DNA of 64,000 bases from Trifolium pratense (GCF_020283565.1 NC_060064.1:23456337-23520336), one strand, 5' to 3'; counted from the first letter of the stretch, positions 23,401-36,179 are shown. The notes: generated by a model from the letters alone, not told the origin. Numbers and translations are program-made.

Positions 23401-26400
23401 GCTTTTGGGGAGAAATTCCAATTATTGTCAATCTCAACTCCAACTAGTGTAAAAAAAAATATTAAATGAGTAACTTGGTGGTTGAGAATGTAAGATACAA
23501 GAGTTGAGAAAGATATATAATTTACTTGCATGTTTAAATAATCACATTTGAAATTATTCTACTATTAGTATTATTTATTTACAAGATATTTCTCTTGTTA
23601 ATTTAGTGTGCGTGTCTATTATATGTAGGTGGTGTTTTTCACAAACTCTGGAACAGAAGCAAACGAATTGGCGATGATGATAGCAAGGTTGTACACTGGA
23701 TGCCATGACATAATATCTGTTAGAAATTCTTACCATGGGAATGCAAGTGGCACCATGGGGGCCACAGCTCAAAGTATCTGGAAATTTAATGTTGTACAGG
23801 TATATATATTATCCTCTTTTTATCTCATTTAATTTGATCACAGTTTTCTTTTATAATTATTACACAACAAACCTGGTTTATAAGTGTGGCAACAACTAGA
23901 TGAGGAAATTCTATGGTCTAAAAATGGTTTTATAAACCGTGGTCTATTTGCATATTTATAGAATATAGATAGAGGATTTTTTTAGTTTCTATAAATTAGA
24001 TGAAAATCGAAGTAAGAATCTCATACTACTCAAACTCTTTACAACATATTTTTTATTATAATAAACCACGTGGCGTGTCCCACCTTTATATTTTCTAAGT
24101 ACTTTTTGTAATTTCTACTACATAAGTTAACTAGGAATGAAATTGACTTAGGTAGTGGAGTGGACTAACACGTTTAGGCAGCTGACGCATAGTTTCACTA
24201 AACTTTATATGTGATATGTGATGGCAACACCAACGGAGTTTGGTATCGCTGGGCACATTTCTATCAACTATGAAAGTGACCAGCTTATTATCGTTTCTAT
24301 TTAAAAAATGGACATATCTATGGAAACTAAGTAGGTTCGGATAAGTTCTAAAGTGCTATGACAATGATTTCTTATGATAATGAATGTGTAGACCCCACTT
24401 AAGCAAATAATATTACAATTATGTGCTGTGGTGTGTCTTATTCATTTTCAATTGGGAGTACAAGATATATTCCAAGATATACTAATACTACTTAGCCCAA
24501 AATTTTAGTATTTTTTCTAATTAAGGTAGTGTATTTTACTTGTTGCCAATTTACATAAATCCAAATTTGTAAATTACTCTCTCCAATCCTTATTATAAGA
24601 AAAATAATACTTTTTAAATATATTTAGTTTCTATTATAAGCTAAATACACCAAATATTTTAAGAATTTAAAAAATAAATTTTTCGTATAGTAAAGACCCG
24701 AGGGAGTTTCTCCAACAAAAAAAATTGTGTATTATTCTTTGCTTGTTTTCTTTTTGTTCCCTTCCATTTGAATCCCAATTGTTTTAAACGAGTGTTAATT
24801 AAGTTTAAAATGTAAAATAGTTTTTGTCTTTTTGATACTTTGCTTAATTAACGGTTATATTTTTCTGTTTTGGGTGCCATCAAGAGTGGTGTTCATCATG
24901 CAGTAAATCCAGACCCTTACAGAGGCCTTTTTGGCTCCGATGGACCGAAGTACGCAAAAGATGTTCAAGACATCATTAACTTTGGAACTTCCGGAAATGT
25001 TGCTGCATTCATATCTGAAGCTATACAGGTACCTTATAAACCATATCAAATCTATGGTGAACTTAATTATTTTTAGATATAAACCATGTGCATCATTATA
25101 CATTAGATGATGGTTTTCAATTGTGCTACGCTGTGAGCTTTTATATTGCGAGAAATTGCAGCTAATGCCGTTGATATCGCGGTTGTAATACTGGAGACCA
25201 CAAAATCCGTTATATTTCGGAAGCAATTGTGGTTGTGTACTGCAATTTGAAGTCATGCATTAGATAGCGATAGACCACTTTTTGTGTTATTTATTAAGTT
25301 AAACTTATCGCTCAGTGTGTAACTTTTAAGAAATTGTGTAAAACTAATAATACTAAAATAGTGTAAACTGATGTATCATGTGTAATTTCCTATGCAACAT
25401 GAATCGGCGATATGGTATCATAAGCTTTTTTGTAAGCAAACACATTTTTTGACGATGCTCTTGTTGTTTATGATAGGGAGTTGGGGGCATTGTTGAATTG
25501 GCGCCTGGTTACTTATCTGCTGCCTATGATAGTGTTAGAAAAGCTGGAGGTCTTTGTATTGCTGACGAGGTTCAGTCTGGGTTTGCACGCACTGGTAGCA
25601 ATTTCTGGGGATTTGAAGCCCATGGTGTTCAACCTGACATAGTAACAATGGCAAAGGTAACTAATTCTTCTCTCCTTGTCAGGGTAGAAAGAATCCATCT
25701 TCACTTAATTTAGCAAACAGAAAAGTCTAACCGTCTGCGTCAAAAAACATAGAATATTTGCCTTCTCTGGTAATGAAAGTGATGCATAGACTGGTAATGA
25801 AAGTGATGCATAGACTATAGTTATAATTGATACATTATATCCAAGATTTTTTTTCGTAAAAAAAATATGCAATTACGATTTGATCTGCGACATCAATGAG
25901 TTTGATATCTCTACAACAGAAATGAAACCACAATTGTGATGTATTTGACAGAGATTCTCTAAAATATCAAGAACTGCGATGCCATCGTGATTCGTGACAG
26001 TGACTTGTCAAGTATGTCTGCTTATTGTTGTTGGCTTGTTTTCTTAATTTTGCTTTTGGCAGGGTATTGGAAATGGCATTCCTCTTGGTGCTGTTGTAAC
26101 TACTCCTGAGATTGCAAAGGTCCTAACTCGCCGAAGTTACTTTAATACCTTTGGTGGAAATCCTGTCTGCACAGCCGCAGGATTGGCTGTTTTAAAAGTA
26201 ATAGAGAAGGAAAAGCTTCAAGAAAATGCATTTGTAGTGGGGTCCCATTTAAAAGAGAGGCTTAAAGCGCTCAAGGACAAATATGAAGGTAAAGTTTCGT
26301 CCCTTATACTTTCTTATCTAAGATTAATGCACATGCATTCATGAATTCATTCTAGAGAGAGTTACATGATGCAGAAGAAAGGACTATAGCTGAGATGCAT

Positions 26401-26951
26401 TATGGTTACAAAAGAACAAAAATTTGTTTTTCTTTCAATGTCTCTAATTATACTTTCTTGTTTTCTTTGATAGTAATTGGTGATGTAAGAGGACAAGGTT
26501 TCATGCTTGGAGTTGAACTTGTCACTGACCGTGAACTTAAAACACCAGCAAAAGAGGAAACACTGCATGTGATGGACCAAATGAAAGGTAAAGTCTCAAT
26601 CCTTATAGGCTAAGTTGTTCTGCATTTCCTCTAGTCAATTCCCTACATTCTTAAACAGTCTAGTATCTCGGATTTTGAGCTGAGTTATATAAACCGATGA
26701 TATGCTCTTCTGCTGTTTCCACAGACTTAGGAGTGCTGATTGGAAAAGGTGGCTATTATGGAAATGTATTCAGAATTACACCTCCATTATGTTTCACCAA
26801 AGAAGATGCAGGTTAGTCTCTAATTTTCTCTCTCTTTAACATTGCATAAAAAAATAGTACTATTCTTAGTCCTTATTACTTACATCTTGTCTATGTTTTG
26901 TTTGCAGATTTCCTAGTGGATGCCATGGACTACACATTATCTAGAATGTGA
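20491..26951 (+). CDS. PYD4: Mitochondrial/peroxisomal-type class III aminotransferase (AGXT2 homolog, AGT3/PYD4 clade)
   Basis: Nine exons (20,491-20,736; 20,900-21,130; 23,629-23,799; 24,885-25,028; 25,477-25,656; 26,063-26,288; 26,474-26,587; 26,725-26,811; 26,908-26,951) join to 1,443 bp, 480 residues, with phases consistent and the usual length for the family. Residues 1-30 are Arg/Ser-rich with few acidic residues, like a mitochondrial presequence. The PLP enzyme core shows TNSGTEANE (164-172), [11 protein letters not shown] (294-304, Asp294 for the pyridine nitrogen) and MAKGIGNG with Lys324 as the expected Schiff-base lysine. The family transfers amino groups from alanine or beta-alanine to glyoxylate or pyruvate. 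Detailed residues ([27 protein letters not shown]) look closer to the Arabidopsis AGT3/PYD4 branch, which includes the beta-alanine aminotransferase of pyrimidine breakdown, than to AGT2. The split between AGT3 and PYD4 is from memory. Introns carry a Helitron with a nested MITE and a Stowaway relic. Confidence 0.93.
21645..22170 (+). mobile_element. Non-autonomous Helitron, copy 2 (intron 2 of the aminotransferase gene)
   Basis: Starts TCTATATCTATATTATTATA after a host A. Ends with a GC-rich hairpin around GGGCGCGGAACGCGTCTGTC and ...CCCGTTAG before a T (TTAG rather than the canonical CTAG). It carries the family signature ATTAACAAACTCACC, repeated in diverged form inside the element. About 240 bp of unrelated MITE sequence (21,722-21,958) interrupts it compared with copy 1. 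Confidence 0.65.
21722..21958. mobile_element. MITE nested in Helitron copy 2
   Basis: Ends CTCTAATTATAAGACCCTGTTTGACC and, read inward from the right, AGTAATTATAAGAGTTTGTTTGAC form imperfect inverted repeats. The interior matches 2,085-2,275. It is absent from Helitron copies 1 and 3 at the same place, so it inserted after the Helitron. Stowaway-like, but ends are decayed. Confidence 0.55.
24577..24706. mobile_element. Short Stowaway MITE relic in intron 3
   Basis: Begins CTCTCTCCAATCCTTATTAT after TA and ends AAAGACCCGAGGGAG. Ends resemble 6,989-7,274, but the element is only about 130 bp and the right TA has changed to TT. Confidence 0.6.
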
Positions 26952-27114
26952 ACTGTGAAGCTTAAATAAGATGCAAGTGTAAATAAATGTCAACCGTACT
27001 TTATGATGTTAACTTAAACTCTATTAGATTATTCCATCTCGACTCTAGCAAGTAAAATTTATAAATTTTACCTGCAGGTTTTAGACCTATTTATAGTTGC
27101 CAACTGCCATCGTA

Positions 27115-27290
27115 GAAAACGAATGAGCCAACAACTCGTTGTCTCTTGGTTATCTTTCTTATCCCATTTTTGTTTTTTATTCGCTGCTCCTTTAATTTCA
27201 TGGAAAACGAATGAGCCAACAACTTGTTGTCTCTTGGTTATCTTATCTCATCCCATTTTTGTTTGCTGCACCTTTACTTTTCATGCATAT
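27115..27290. repeat. 88-bp tandem duplication downstream of the aminotransferase gene
   Basis: Units 27,115-27,202 and 27,203-27,290 both start GAAAACGAATGAGCCAACAA and share CTCTTGGTTATCTT. They differ by scattered substitutions. It lies about 160 bases past the stop codon, so the 3' untranslated region may include it. Confidence 0.85.
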
Positions 27291-27486
27291 GCCAATCCTG
27301 ATATTTCTTCCTGTTTTTTCCCTATGTTTTATACCTCTGATTTTACGGTATAGTTGACTCTACACTATTGAATGCTGAAACTAAAATTTGATTTTGAGCA
27401 ATTGGAAGCTTAATTATGGACTTCTAGCAATTAGTAAGATTTAAAAGAAAATACATTAAGGCTATCTCTGGTTCTGTAAAAGATTA

Positions 27487-27650
27487 GGTGAGTTGAGTCT
27501 TAGGGGCTTGCCAGGTTCAGGGCATACCTCGTGGCTTAAAGAGCGCTTACATAGTTACTTACGGATCACCTACCAAAGAGGTAATCATCCTGGTAGCGGG
27601 AATTGAACCCATATCTCTATTTTAAGTGAGTTATGCATGTCAAGCTAGTT
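27487..27650 (-). repeat. tRNA-like repeat, family C
   Basis: On the minus strand a box-B-like GGGTTCAATTCCC and an upstream AACTAGCTTGACATGC suggest a third tRNA-derived family. A single copy was recognised here, so the assignment is tentative. Confidence 0.4.
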
Positions 27651-28365
27651 TATATTTCTTCTCATTGTTGTCAAGAAAATTCATTTGTCCAAGGATTTGG
27701 ACAAAATTCCAAAATCTATTATTTGAGGAAGAATCAGATGCAGGCATGATTCAAGTCTGTAATATGACGGTTTAAGAACCAAATATTAGCTATTTTATAT
27801 GGATATGGATTAGGATAATGAAGGGATATTAGAAAGCCTTACTTAGGATAACATCTCCATCTGTATGTTAGTGAAATATTCTCACCAGCAACATTCCACT
27901 ACACAGGGATGTTTCCTGTGTAGCACCAACACTTAATAGGTTAAGGACATGTCGAGTGTAAACTATGTGTCACTAGTATGACACTGACACATGTATTTAC
28001 ATTCAATCACATATATTATTACAGATACGTGTCAATATCATGTCCAATATCCATAATATTTGTATCAATGATGTATCCAGTGTCCAACAATGTTCAATTT
28101 TGGGGTTTTAGTTACTAAAGAGTTCTGATGTTAGGAATCCTTGGTGGCCAGTATATTGAATCCTATTAGGAACTGGAAATTTTCTAAAATACTGTAAATT
28201 AGGATTGATTGATGTATAATTTGGTAAACAAATGTAATACAAACTTGTCACTCTGCTGTTTTCTGATGAACATATTCTTCTTTTTTCCACAACAAAACTC
28301 TTATTTTAGTTTTTCTTATTAGTTATTACAGAGTCATCTTAAACTATAAATAGGGATGTTAGTAT

Positions 28366-29400
28366 TACACGTTGCTCCCATGCTCAAGTTCTCTTCTCAG
28401 CCTTTGAAAAGTCTCAGTTTTCAATGGTTTTGTCATAACATCAGCCACTAGGTTTTCTGAACTGCCGTGGATCAAATCAAGTACTCCTTCTTTAACCAAG
28501 TTTCTCAAATATGGAATACCGGATTTTTGGACAGTTTTACAGTAGAACTATTACCAAAAAATATCACAGAATTATGAGTCTGCTCAATTTTGTCCAGTAT
28601 TTCCTTCAACCAAACTACTTGACGAGCACAATATGCAGCAGCTATAAATTCTGCCTCGGTGGTTGAGAGGGTGACCACTGGTTGCTTCTTTGAGGACCAA
28701 CAGACAGCACCTGAACCAAGTAAAAACACATACCCTGAAGTGTTTTTCCTATGATCAATATCACCAGCAGAGTCACTGTTAGTATAAGCAATAAATTCTC
28801 CTTTTCCACTGTTGGTGTACTGAATTCCAAGTTCAGTAGTTCCTTGCAAATACCTGAGAATTCTTTTAGCCGCTTGTAAATGCAATTCAATTGGTTTGTC
28901 CATGTATCTACTGATCAAGTCGTGTGGCTGTTAAATACATCAAACAACTAACAATTTGCTTGAAGTTTGTTTCATTTAATTTCTTTCCACTTTCATCTCT
29001 TGATAACTTTGAACCTGGAATAATAGGACATAGAACAGGCTTACAGTTACTCATTTCAAATATGTCTAGAATTCTCCTCTGCATATCTAGCTTGACTTAT
29101 GCAAATTCCAGCTTCATTCCGCTTCACTTCAACACATAGAAAGCGATTCATCTTGCACATATATATTGTTATATGGAGAATACTCGCATTCGTATTCTTA
29201 TTTTCTTGTTCTCTTTCTCATATATTATTCTCAACACTAATGAAATCATATAAGTATGATGGTTTTCCTATTATTCTCCCTCCAGCTTGAATATTTGTTT
29301 CTTCATCAGATTCTTCTAAAACATCCTCATTTTCAATGTCTGCTGCATCTTCTGTATCATCATTTAAAATGCAATCTTGTAACCTGAGTCGTTCCATCAT
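28366..29400 (-). pseudogene. Ty1/copia polyprotein relic (RT C-terminus and RNase H)
   Basis: On the minus strand, 29,400-29,218 carries an acidic linker-like stretch ending GKPSYLYDF. About 29,135-28,925 reads ICISQARYAEEILDIFEMSN and QIVSCLMYLTATR, the C-terminal part of a copia reverse transcriptase. A stop/frameshift follows, then 28,918-28,505 encodes most of RNase H (AAKRILRYLQGTTELGIQY, NTSGYVFLLGSGAVCWSSKK, LSTTEAEFIAAAYCARQVVW). After a short deletion and shift the C-terminal tail (ADVMTKPLK) follows down to 28,366. Integrase, protease, gag and LTRs are not seen. The piece lies 1.4 kb downstream of the aminotransferase gene and is dead. Confidence 0.88.
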
Positions 29401-30476
29401 CGGTCAAACACTTTGACTCTTTAACCAAAGTGAATCCAATGGTTTATTTAGTTGCTGCTCTATAGACGGTTAACTAATGTGCTGAAAACCTAGGTAGCAA
29501 AGCAAAGAGAGTAGTTTATTCTCAGACTCTGCTTCAAGCAATCCTTCATAATATTAATTTGATCTTTCTATGAAATATTATATGAATAATATGCTACTAT
29601 AATTTATATCTATGGATGACTAATGCTTTATGCCTATATATTTGGGTTTAGAATCCTTCATAGCTATAGCTATCAATTTACATTTGTGTACTAAGAATAA
29701 GATATAACAGAGAAGTAGATACTTTCCTTAATATTTTGCTTGCCATCAATCAATGTTTCACAGAAAATCACTTATTTTAGAGTTCTTTTCTCTAAGAAAA
29801 CTAAAGATTTTCAGACAAGAAACATAAAGCTAAATACACAATTTTACATCATTTTATATAAAAACTGCTTTCAAACATTAGAAAAGCAATATATGTCCTT
29901 TTTCTAGAAGCCTTTTTCATGCTCATGTAGTAGCATATTTTTCACAAAGATAGTGTTGTAAAATGCAAATACAAATGGCAAAGAAGTAAAATGGTGAATA
30001 TTGAGAGCAAAGTATTAAATTGTATTGTAGTCTTGATTTCATTTGCATACTATGGAATTTAATCTTAAGAAATTTAATGAATTTAATGCACCATAATATA
30101 ATATAATTAATCTTAAAAAATATATAGAATTTAATGCACCATAATATATAATATAATATGTAACAATAATATAACAAATCACAAACAATAATTTGGTCAA
30201 GGTATTAATGGATTGGTTTAAATCTTCTTCATTTTTGTTAGTGGAAACTTCATATATTTTATGGAGTGATGATGAAGATTTGTTATAAAAAAAAATATAT
30301 ATGTATGTGTGTGGAAATTTCATATATAATAATTCAATGGTTTACACTGAGTTATTCAATTTATCAAAATGTAAATGTGTGTGTAAACATGAGAGTGACA
30401 TCTATAATGTATTTTTTATGGAGAGACATGAAGCCATGTGGCAGAAGTCGTTTAGTTAGTTGATAGACAAAGACAC
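29401..30476. other. Gene-free interval between copia relic and PRAF-type gene
   Basis: AT-rich, no coding sequence. 30,050-30,150 has two copies of GAATTTAATGCACCATAATA about 50 bases apart. Confidence 0.45.
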
Positions 30477-30938
30477 AAAAAACCACACTTTCTTCATTTT
30501 CAGTTTTGACCATTTACTTTCCACTCATTTCGCCTCTTCTCTCTCTTTCATTCATCTGCAATTCCTATCATTCTTTCTTTGGTCAAAATCCATTTTTTTC
30601 CAGATTATTGTAACACTTTATGCTAATTTCACAACCCCTTTTGACAAATTTTAATTTTTTGCACATTTTTTCACATTGATGTAAAATTTTGTCACATTTG
30701 ATTCACTAGATGCATAAGGGCTAGTCCTAGTTGTTTGAAATATTTGAAGATTTGTTGCCATACATTGTCCACTTTCTGTTTATATATTATTTTATTTTTT
30801 TGTAATGTTCAATTTTTCATATTGGAGATTTTGATGAGAGGTCAAGATAGAAAAAATACCTATCTATGGAGATTTTGATACATTTGATGTTGCTTGAGCT
30901 TTGTTGTTGGTGGTTTCATTACAATCTTTTCAGATGGA
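30477..30938 (+). promoter_or_regulatory. Promoter/5' leader of the PRAF-type gene, with a likely leader intron
   Basis: 30,480-30,610 is pyrimidine-rich, like a plant 5' untranslated region. A good acceptor (ACAATCTTTTCAG ending at 30,933) sits directly before the start, so the leader probably contains an intron. The first ATG after it (30,934) is out of frame and in weak context (C at -3). The second (30,939, G at -3 and G at +4) opens the real protein, so leaky scanning is needed if this acceptor is used. Confidence 0.5.
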
Positions 30939-33900
30939 ATGGCAGATCCTGCTAGTAATGGAGGTCTTGAGAGAGATATTGAACAAGTACTTTCTCCTAA
31001 TTTTTTCTCTAATAAATTGTGTTACTCAAATGACAAAATTTTTTCACCTTGCATGTGGATGATGATAGTGTAAATTAAGATATGGTAAATGAGTTAAAGT
31101 ATGTTCATAACAAAGACAAACCAAAATTTTAGGGTCATTGTCTTTATACATTTTTTTGTTTGTTTTCACGACTAGTATCCGGACCGCCTAATCTGGTTCG
31201 GGGTCAGTTATGACATAAAGTAGTTCTAGCCCCCTCCAGATCACATTTGCGAGGGATCGAATCGTGATCTTTTGTACTAAGTCTAGCGTCAATCACCACT
31301 GGACCAATTGTTATTGTCTTTATACATTAATCACATTTAAATGTTATTATATGCATTGGCACTTAATCATGTGGTGCCAATTCATGTGGTGCCAATTTGG
31401 GTGGGCTAATTTAGTTTCTTAAAAAAAATTATTTGATGATAAGGATGAAAATGGGAAGATAAAAATGTCATCTTTTAAGCCATTGCATGCAGTGTACAAA
31501 ATCATAGTCATGAGAAAAAAATAGTTGAATAATTAAGAGTGGTGAATGAAGATGAAAGTGATAACTGTGAAAATAATTTTAGAAATTTCACATAATTTTT
31601 TTATGTTATATTTTAGAGAAATGAATGGATTATATATGTGACTTCGATCTGATACCTCTCGGTTCGCTTAGTTAGATGTTTTACCAACTAACTAGAATTT
31701 GATGTATGTTTCAACTCTTTTTGAAGGCACTCATTATTTTGAAGAAAGGATCTCAGTTAATAAAGTACAGCCGAAAAGCGAAGCCGAAAGTTTGCCCTTT
31801 CAGACTCTCCTTGGTGAGGTTTTACTTATGACTTATGAATTGAATTTATCTCCACAGTTCTAGCTTAAGACTTTGGATTATTCGAGATCCATTGTGAGTT
31901 CTAAATCTAGCACAAAAAATTTAGTGCCTCTGTTAAACATATGTATGATGAATTTACTATCTCTAACTAATTTCATATTTAGTGACATTAACAGGATGAA
32001 ACAACACTGATTTGGATTTCTCATAAAAGGGAAAGGACTCTAAAACTATCTTTGGTTTCGCGCATTATTCCTGGACAAAGAAGTGTAAGTTGAATGAATA
32101 CTAATTGGTCATTGTTTTCGATCTCTTGAAGGTTTCTCATGTTTTTTATGACGATTCATTTGTAGATTGTCTTTAGAAGATATTTGCAGCCAGAAAAGGA
32201 TTATCTTTCATTTTCACTTGTTTATAATAACGGAGAACGGACACTTGATTTGGTTAGAAAACATATTGGTAGTGTATTTTCAAATTTCTCCATTTGATAA
32301 ACATTTTGAATATGGCGATTCTTTTTCCTCTTAATAATAGATATGCAAGGACAAAGCTGAGGCAGAGGTGTGGTTTGCAGGGCTTAAGGCATTAATTTCC
32401 ACTGGAAGGAATAATAAGCTAACTGAAAGTGAATTATCATATGTGAGTTTTAACAATAATCCATCTAATTATTATTTTCATTTGGTGGATTTTTTTTTTT
32501 TTTTTGCATGTAACTAAGATACTTTTTGAATTTTGGTTTTAGGATGGTGGTGATTTTATTTCAAATAGTCGCCCTTTCGGTGCAGCATTAGAGTTTACTA
32601 CAAGCATTAATTCTCGTGGTAGGCTGTCGACTGATTCAAATCCTCGTGAGTTTTCATTGTATCGGACAAACTCAGATGTGGGGTTAGATCGTACAATTAT
32701 GCAAGGAAGGACAAGTATTGGAGATGGTTTTCGGGTTAGTGTGTCTAGTACACCTAGCTGTTCAAGTGTAGGATCAGGACCTGATGACATAGAGTCATTA
32801 GGAGATGTTTATATATGGGGAGAAGTTTGGGCCGATGTAGTTTCGCCTGATGGAACTGGCAATCAATTCCCTTCCACGACAGATGTATTGGTTCCTAAGC
32901 CTTTAGAGTCGAGTGTTGTTCTTGATGTTCAACAGATTGCGTCCGGTGTGCGTCACATGGCTTTAGTTACCAGGCAAGGAGAAGTTTTCACTTGGGGAGA
33001 GGAATCTGGTGGAAGACTTGGTCATGGAATCGATAAAGATTTCGGGCGCCCTCAACTTGTTGAGTTTCTAGCTGTTACTAATGTCGAGATTGTTGCATGT
33101 GGAGAGAATCATACATGTGCTGTATCAATTTCGGACGATCTATTCTCATGGGGTGATGGTAAATATAATGTTGGACTTCTCGGACATGGCACCGATGTTA
33201 GCCATTGGATACCAAAGAGAATTAGCGGTCCTTTGGAAGGACTTCAAGTTATATCTATTGCATGTGGTACATGGCATTCAGCATTGGCAACTTCTAACGG
33301 AAAACTTTTCACTTTCGGTGATGGAACATTTGGTGTATTGGGTCATGGAAATAGAGAGAGTGTTTCATATCCAAAAGAGGTTCAGTTGTTAAGTGGATTG
33401 AAGACTATTAAGGTTGCATGTGGAGTATGGCATACCGCAGCTATTGTAGAGGTTACTTTTCAATCAGGTTCAAATGTTTCATCTCGAAAGCTCTTCACTT
33501 GGGGAGACGGAGACAAATATCGTTTAGGACATGGAAACAAGGAAACATACCTTCAACCTACTTGTGTCTCAACACTCATTGAATATAATTTCCACCAGAT
33601 TGCATGTGGACACACTATGACTATTGCTCTCACTACTTCTGGACATTTATTTACTATGGGAGGCACTGAACATGGTCAACTAGGAAATTCTTCGTCCGAT
33701 GGAAAAATACCTATACTAGTACAAGACACATTGGTGGGTGAATTTGTTGAGGAAATATCATGTGGAGCTCATCATGTTGCTGCTTTGACTTCAAGGAGTG
33801 AATTATTTACTTGGGGTAAAGGTGCAAATGGAAGATTGGGACATGGAGATATAGATAATAGAAAATCACCTACATTGGTTGAAGCCTTGAAAGAAAGGCA

Positions 33901-35740
33901 TGTCAAAAACATTTCTTGCGGCTCAAGTTTCACGTCTTGCATATGCATTCATAAGTGGGTATCTGGAGTTGACCAATCCGCTTGCACCGGTTGTAGACAA
34001 CCGTTTGGTTTTACTAGGAAAAGGCATAATTGTTATAATTGCGGATTAGTACATTGTCATGGTTGTAGTTCAAGAAAAGTTATGAAAGCTGCATTGGCTC
34101 CAACACCAGGAAAGCCTCACCGTGTATGTGATTCTTGCTACGCTAAGCTTAAAGCTGTTGAGGCAAACGCGGCTGCGAATCTTAACAGAAAAATTACTAC
34201 TACACAACCTCGCAGTTCTATCGATGGAAGGGAAAGATTTGGCCAAGGTGAAATAATTAGGTCCACAAAAATTCTTTTTCCGCCTTTCTCAAGCTCAGAA
34301 CCACTAAAATATCTTGAGATGAGGACTAATATGCTCGGAAATCCTTCCATGCTATCACCTTCTCAAATTCCATCACTCACACAAATGAAAGACATGTCAT
34401 TTCCAAGTTCAACAACTCCCATTCAAAATGGTATGAGGCTTAATATAGCTCCATCTCCACCAGCAACTCCACCTCTTAGTTCAAGATCAGTATCCCCGTA
34501 TGCGAGAAGGCCAAGTCCGCCACGTTCTTCCAATCCGGGATTTTCAAGAAGTCTTATCGATAGCTTGAAGAAGACAAATGAGCTTTTGAACCAAGAAGTC
34601 TCAAAATTGCAGAACCAAGTAGATCCATTTACTACACTTTTGCTTCTTTTTTTTTTGTTTTTGTGTAAATTCCCTTAAAAAAAACTCATCATTGATAAGT
34701 TTATGAAAAAATTGTTTTTATTTAGAATCGAAGTTTGAAGCAAAAAAGTATCATGGAAATTCAAAAGCTACAGAAAAACATTAAGGATATCACCTCATTG
34801 GCTGAAGAAGAATCTTCTAAACATAAAGCAGCCAAAGAAAATCTCGAGTCCATCATAGTTCAGGTACCATTATATTTTTCTTAAATATTTCATTGTTTTA
34901 CTTATTGAACAATGATAATGATAAATAGGTAACTTGCTTATGAATTTATCCAGATCAAGGAAATGGCTGAGCAATTTCCACCAGAAGTTTTAGAGAGTGA
35001 AAAATTTAAAAACATGCTTATTCAAGCTGAAAATTTTCTAAATGGAAATTCAAAATCGGAAACAGAAGAAACATCTTCTGTCGTACCATCAAATTTGGAC
35101 TCTGAGCAACAAAGTGAACCTGTTTCAAACAATGGTTCACATAAACAGAAAGAACGAATAGAAGAAAATAATGAAGCTGCAGAAGTTAATCCATCTCAGG
35201 ATGCTGGAAATGTCTTTCAAGAAAGCAATGGAGCATCTTCGTCTAATACTGAATCAACAACGGCACCATCACAAAGCTCTGAAAATAATTCAAAATCATT
35301 GAACCCTTCAAGATCAATGAACGAAGGAGAAAATCAAATCATTGAACAATTCGAACCAGGCGTTTATGTGACACTAATAGTAAAGCCTAATGGTAACAAA
35401 ATTTTCAAACGTGTTAGATTCAGGTACTACTACTGTTACTTGTTCATCCAACAAATTCTATATTTTCAATTTCTTTGTTTGATGTTTTCATAATGTATAT
35501 TTTTAATGCAGTAAAAGAAGGTTTCATGAACATCAAGCAGAAGAATGGTGGAATACAAACAAAGATAGGGTGCTTCGGAGATATAGTCCGCAAGCAAAAA
35601 ATCTTCAAGGTGTAGCGGCGTCATCTAGTAGTACTCCTCCACCACCTGCTGGAGAAAACATTAATCCTGAAGGTGTGGCGTCATCTAGTAGTACTCCTCC
35701 ACCACCTACTGAAGAAAACATTGAGGCAACACCTTCTTAA
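30939..35740 (+). CDS. PH-RCC1-FYVE-BRX protein (PRAF family)
   Basis: Nine exons (30,939-30,986; 31,727-31,813; 31,995-32,084; 32,166-32,252; 32,341-32,442; 32,543-34,618; 34,726-34,863; 34,954-35,423; 35,512-35,740) join to 3,327 bp, 1,108 residues. Order of domains: PH-like region (about 17-125, with [14 protein letters not shown] and [15 protein letters not shown]), seven RCC1 blades (about 225-605, recurring FTWGxGxxxRLGHG), FYVE zinc finger (about 610-673, with [20 protein letters not shown] and CDSCYAKL), coiled coil (about 815-900) and BRX domain (about 1,003-1,060, FEPGVYVTL to EHQAEEWW). The FYVE core has [10 protein letters not shown] rather than the canonical RHHCR, as in plant PRAF proteins, so PI3P specificity is altered. 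Known relatives bind phosphoinositides and have been tied to small-GTPase exchange activity and membrane/polarity roles. Exon 6 carries all RCC1 and FYVE sequence. The last exon has a 63-bp tandem duplication. Confidence 0.95.
31172..31309 (-). repeat. SINE-like repeat, family A, in intron 1 of the PRAF-type gene
   Basis: Minus-strand box-A-like (TTGGTCCAGTGGTGATTG) and box-B-like (GATTCGATCCC) motifs. The best match in the window to 2,558-2,697. Confidence 0.65.
35609..35728 (+). repeat. 63-bp in-frame tandem duplication in the PRAF-type gene
   Basis: Units 35,609-35,671 and 35,672-35,728 encode [18 protein letters not shown] and [17 protein letters not shown]. It extends the Ser/Pro tail after the BRX domain without breaking the frame. 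Confidence 0.9.
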
Positions 35741-36179
35741 ACTTAAATCTTAGTCTTCATAGGCATCATGTTCATGTTAGTTAATTTGATGAAATGATAA
35801 GGTATATAAGCATTGTTTAACTTACAAAGTGTAGTAAAAGTTTGTAAATTCATTTATTCTTGTAAATCAATCATTTCATTGTTCCACTCTTTTTTTAGGG
35901 TAAATGACTTTTTACCGATGCAAAGTTAGGGAAATTTCATTTACCCCTGCGCAATTTTTTTTTTGTTTACCCTGCAATGCGAAGATTCTCTCATTTTGCC
36001 CCTTAGGTGGACAACAAAGCATCTGACTGTGCACATTCGATGACGTGGCATGCACACATGGAAATACATTTAATTTATATTTATTTTTTAAAATTTCACG
36101 TCGGTTAATAATTTTTTATTTTTTTTCAAAAAATAATAATTTTTCTTTCAAAGGACAAATTTGATTGTGTTATTCATCC
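35741..36179. other. 3' flank of the PRAF-type gene
   Basis: Contains its 3' untranslated region, then from about 35,895 one end of a common repeat (AGGGTAAATGACTTTTTACC, with ATTTACCCCTGCGC). No gene. Confidence 0.4.

Noticed and set aside
24855..25256. 133-residue minus-strand frame
   Set aside because: It is the antisense of exon 4 and intron 4 of the aminotransferase gene, without independent support.
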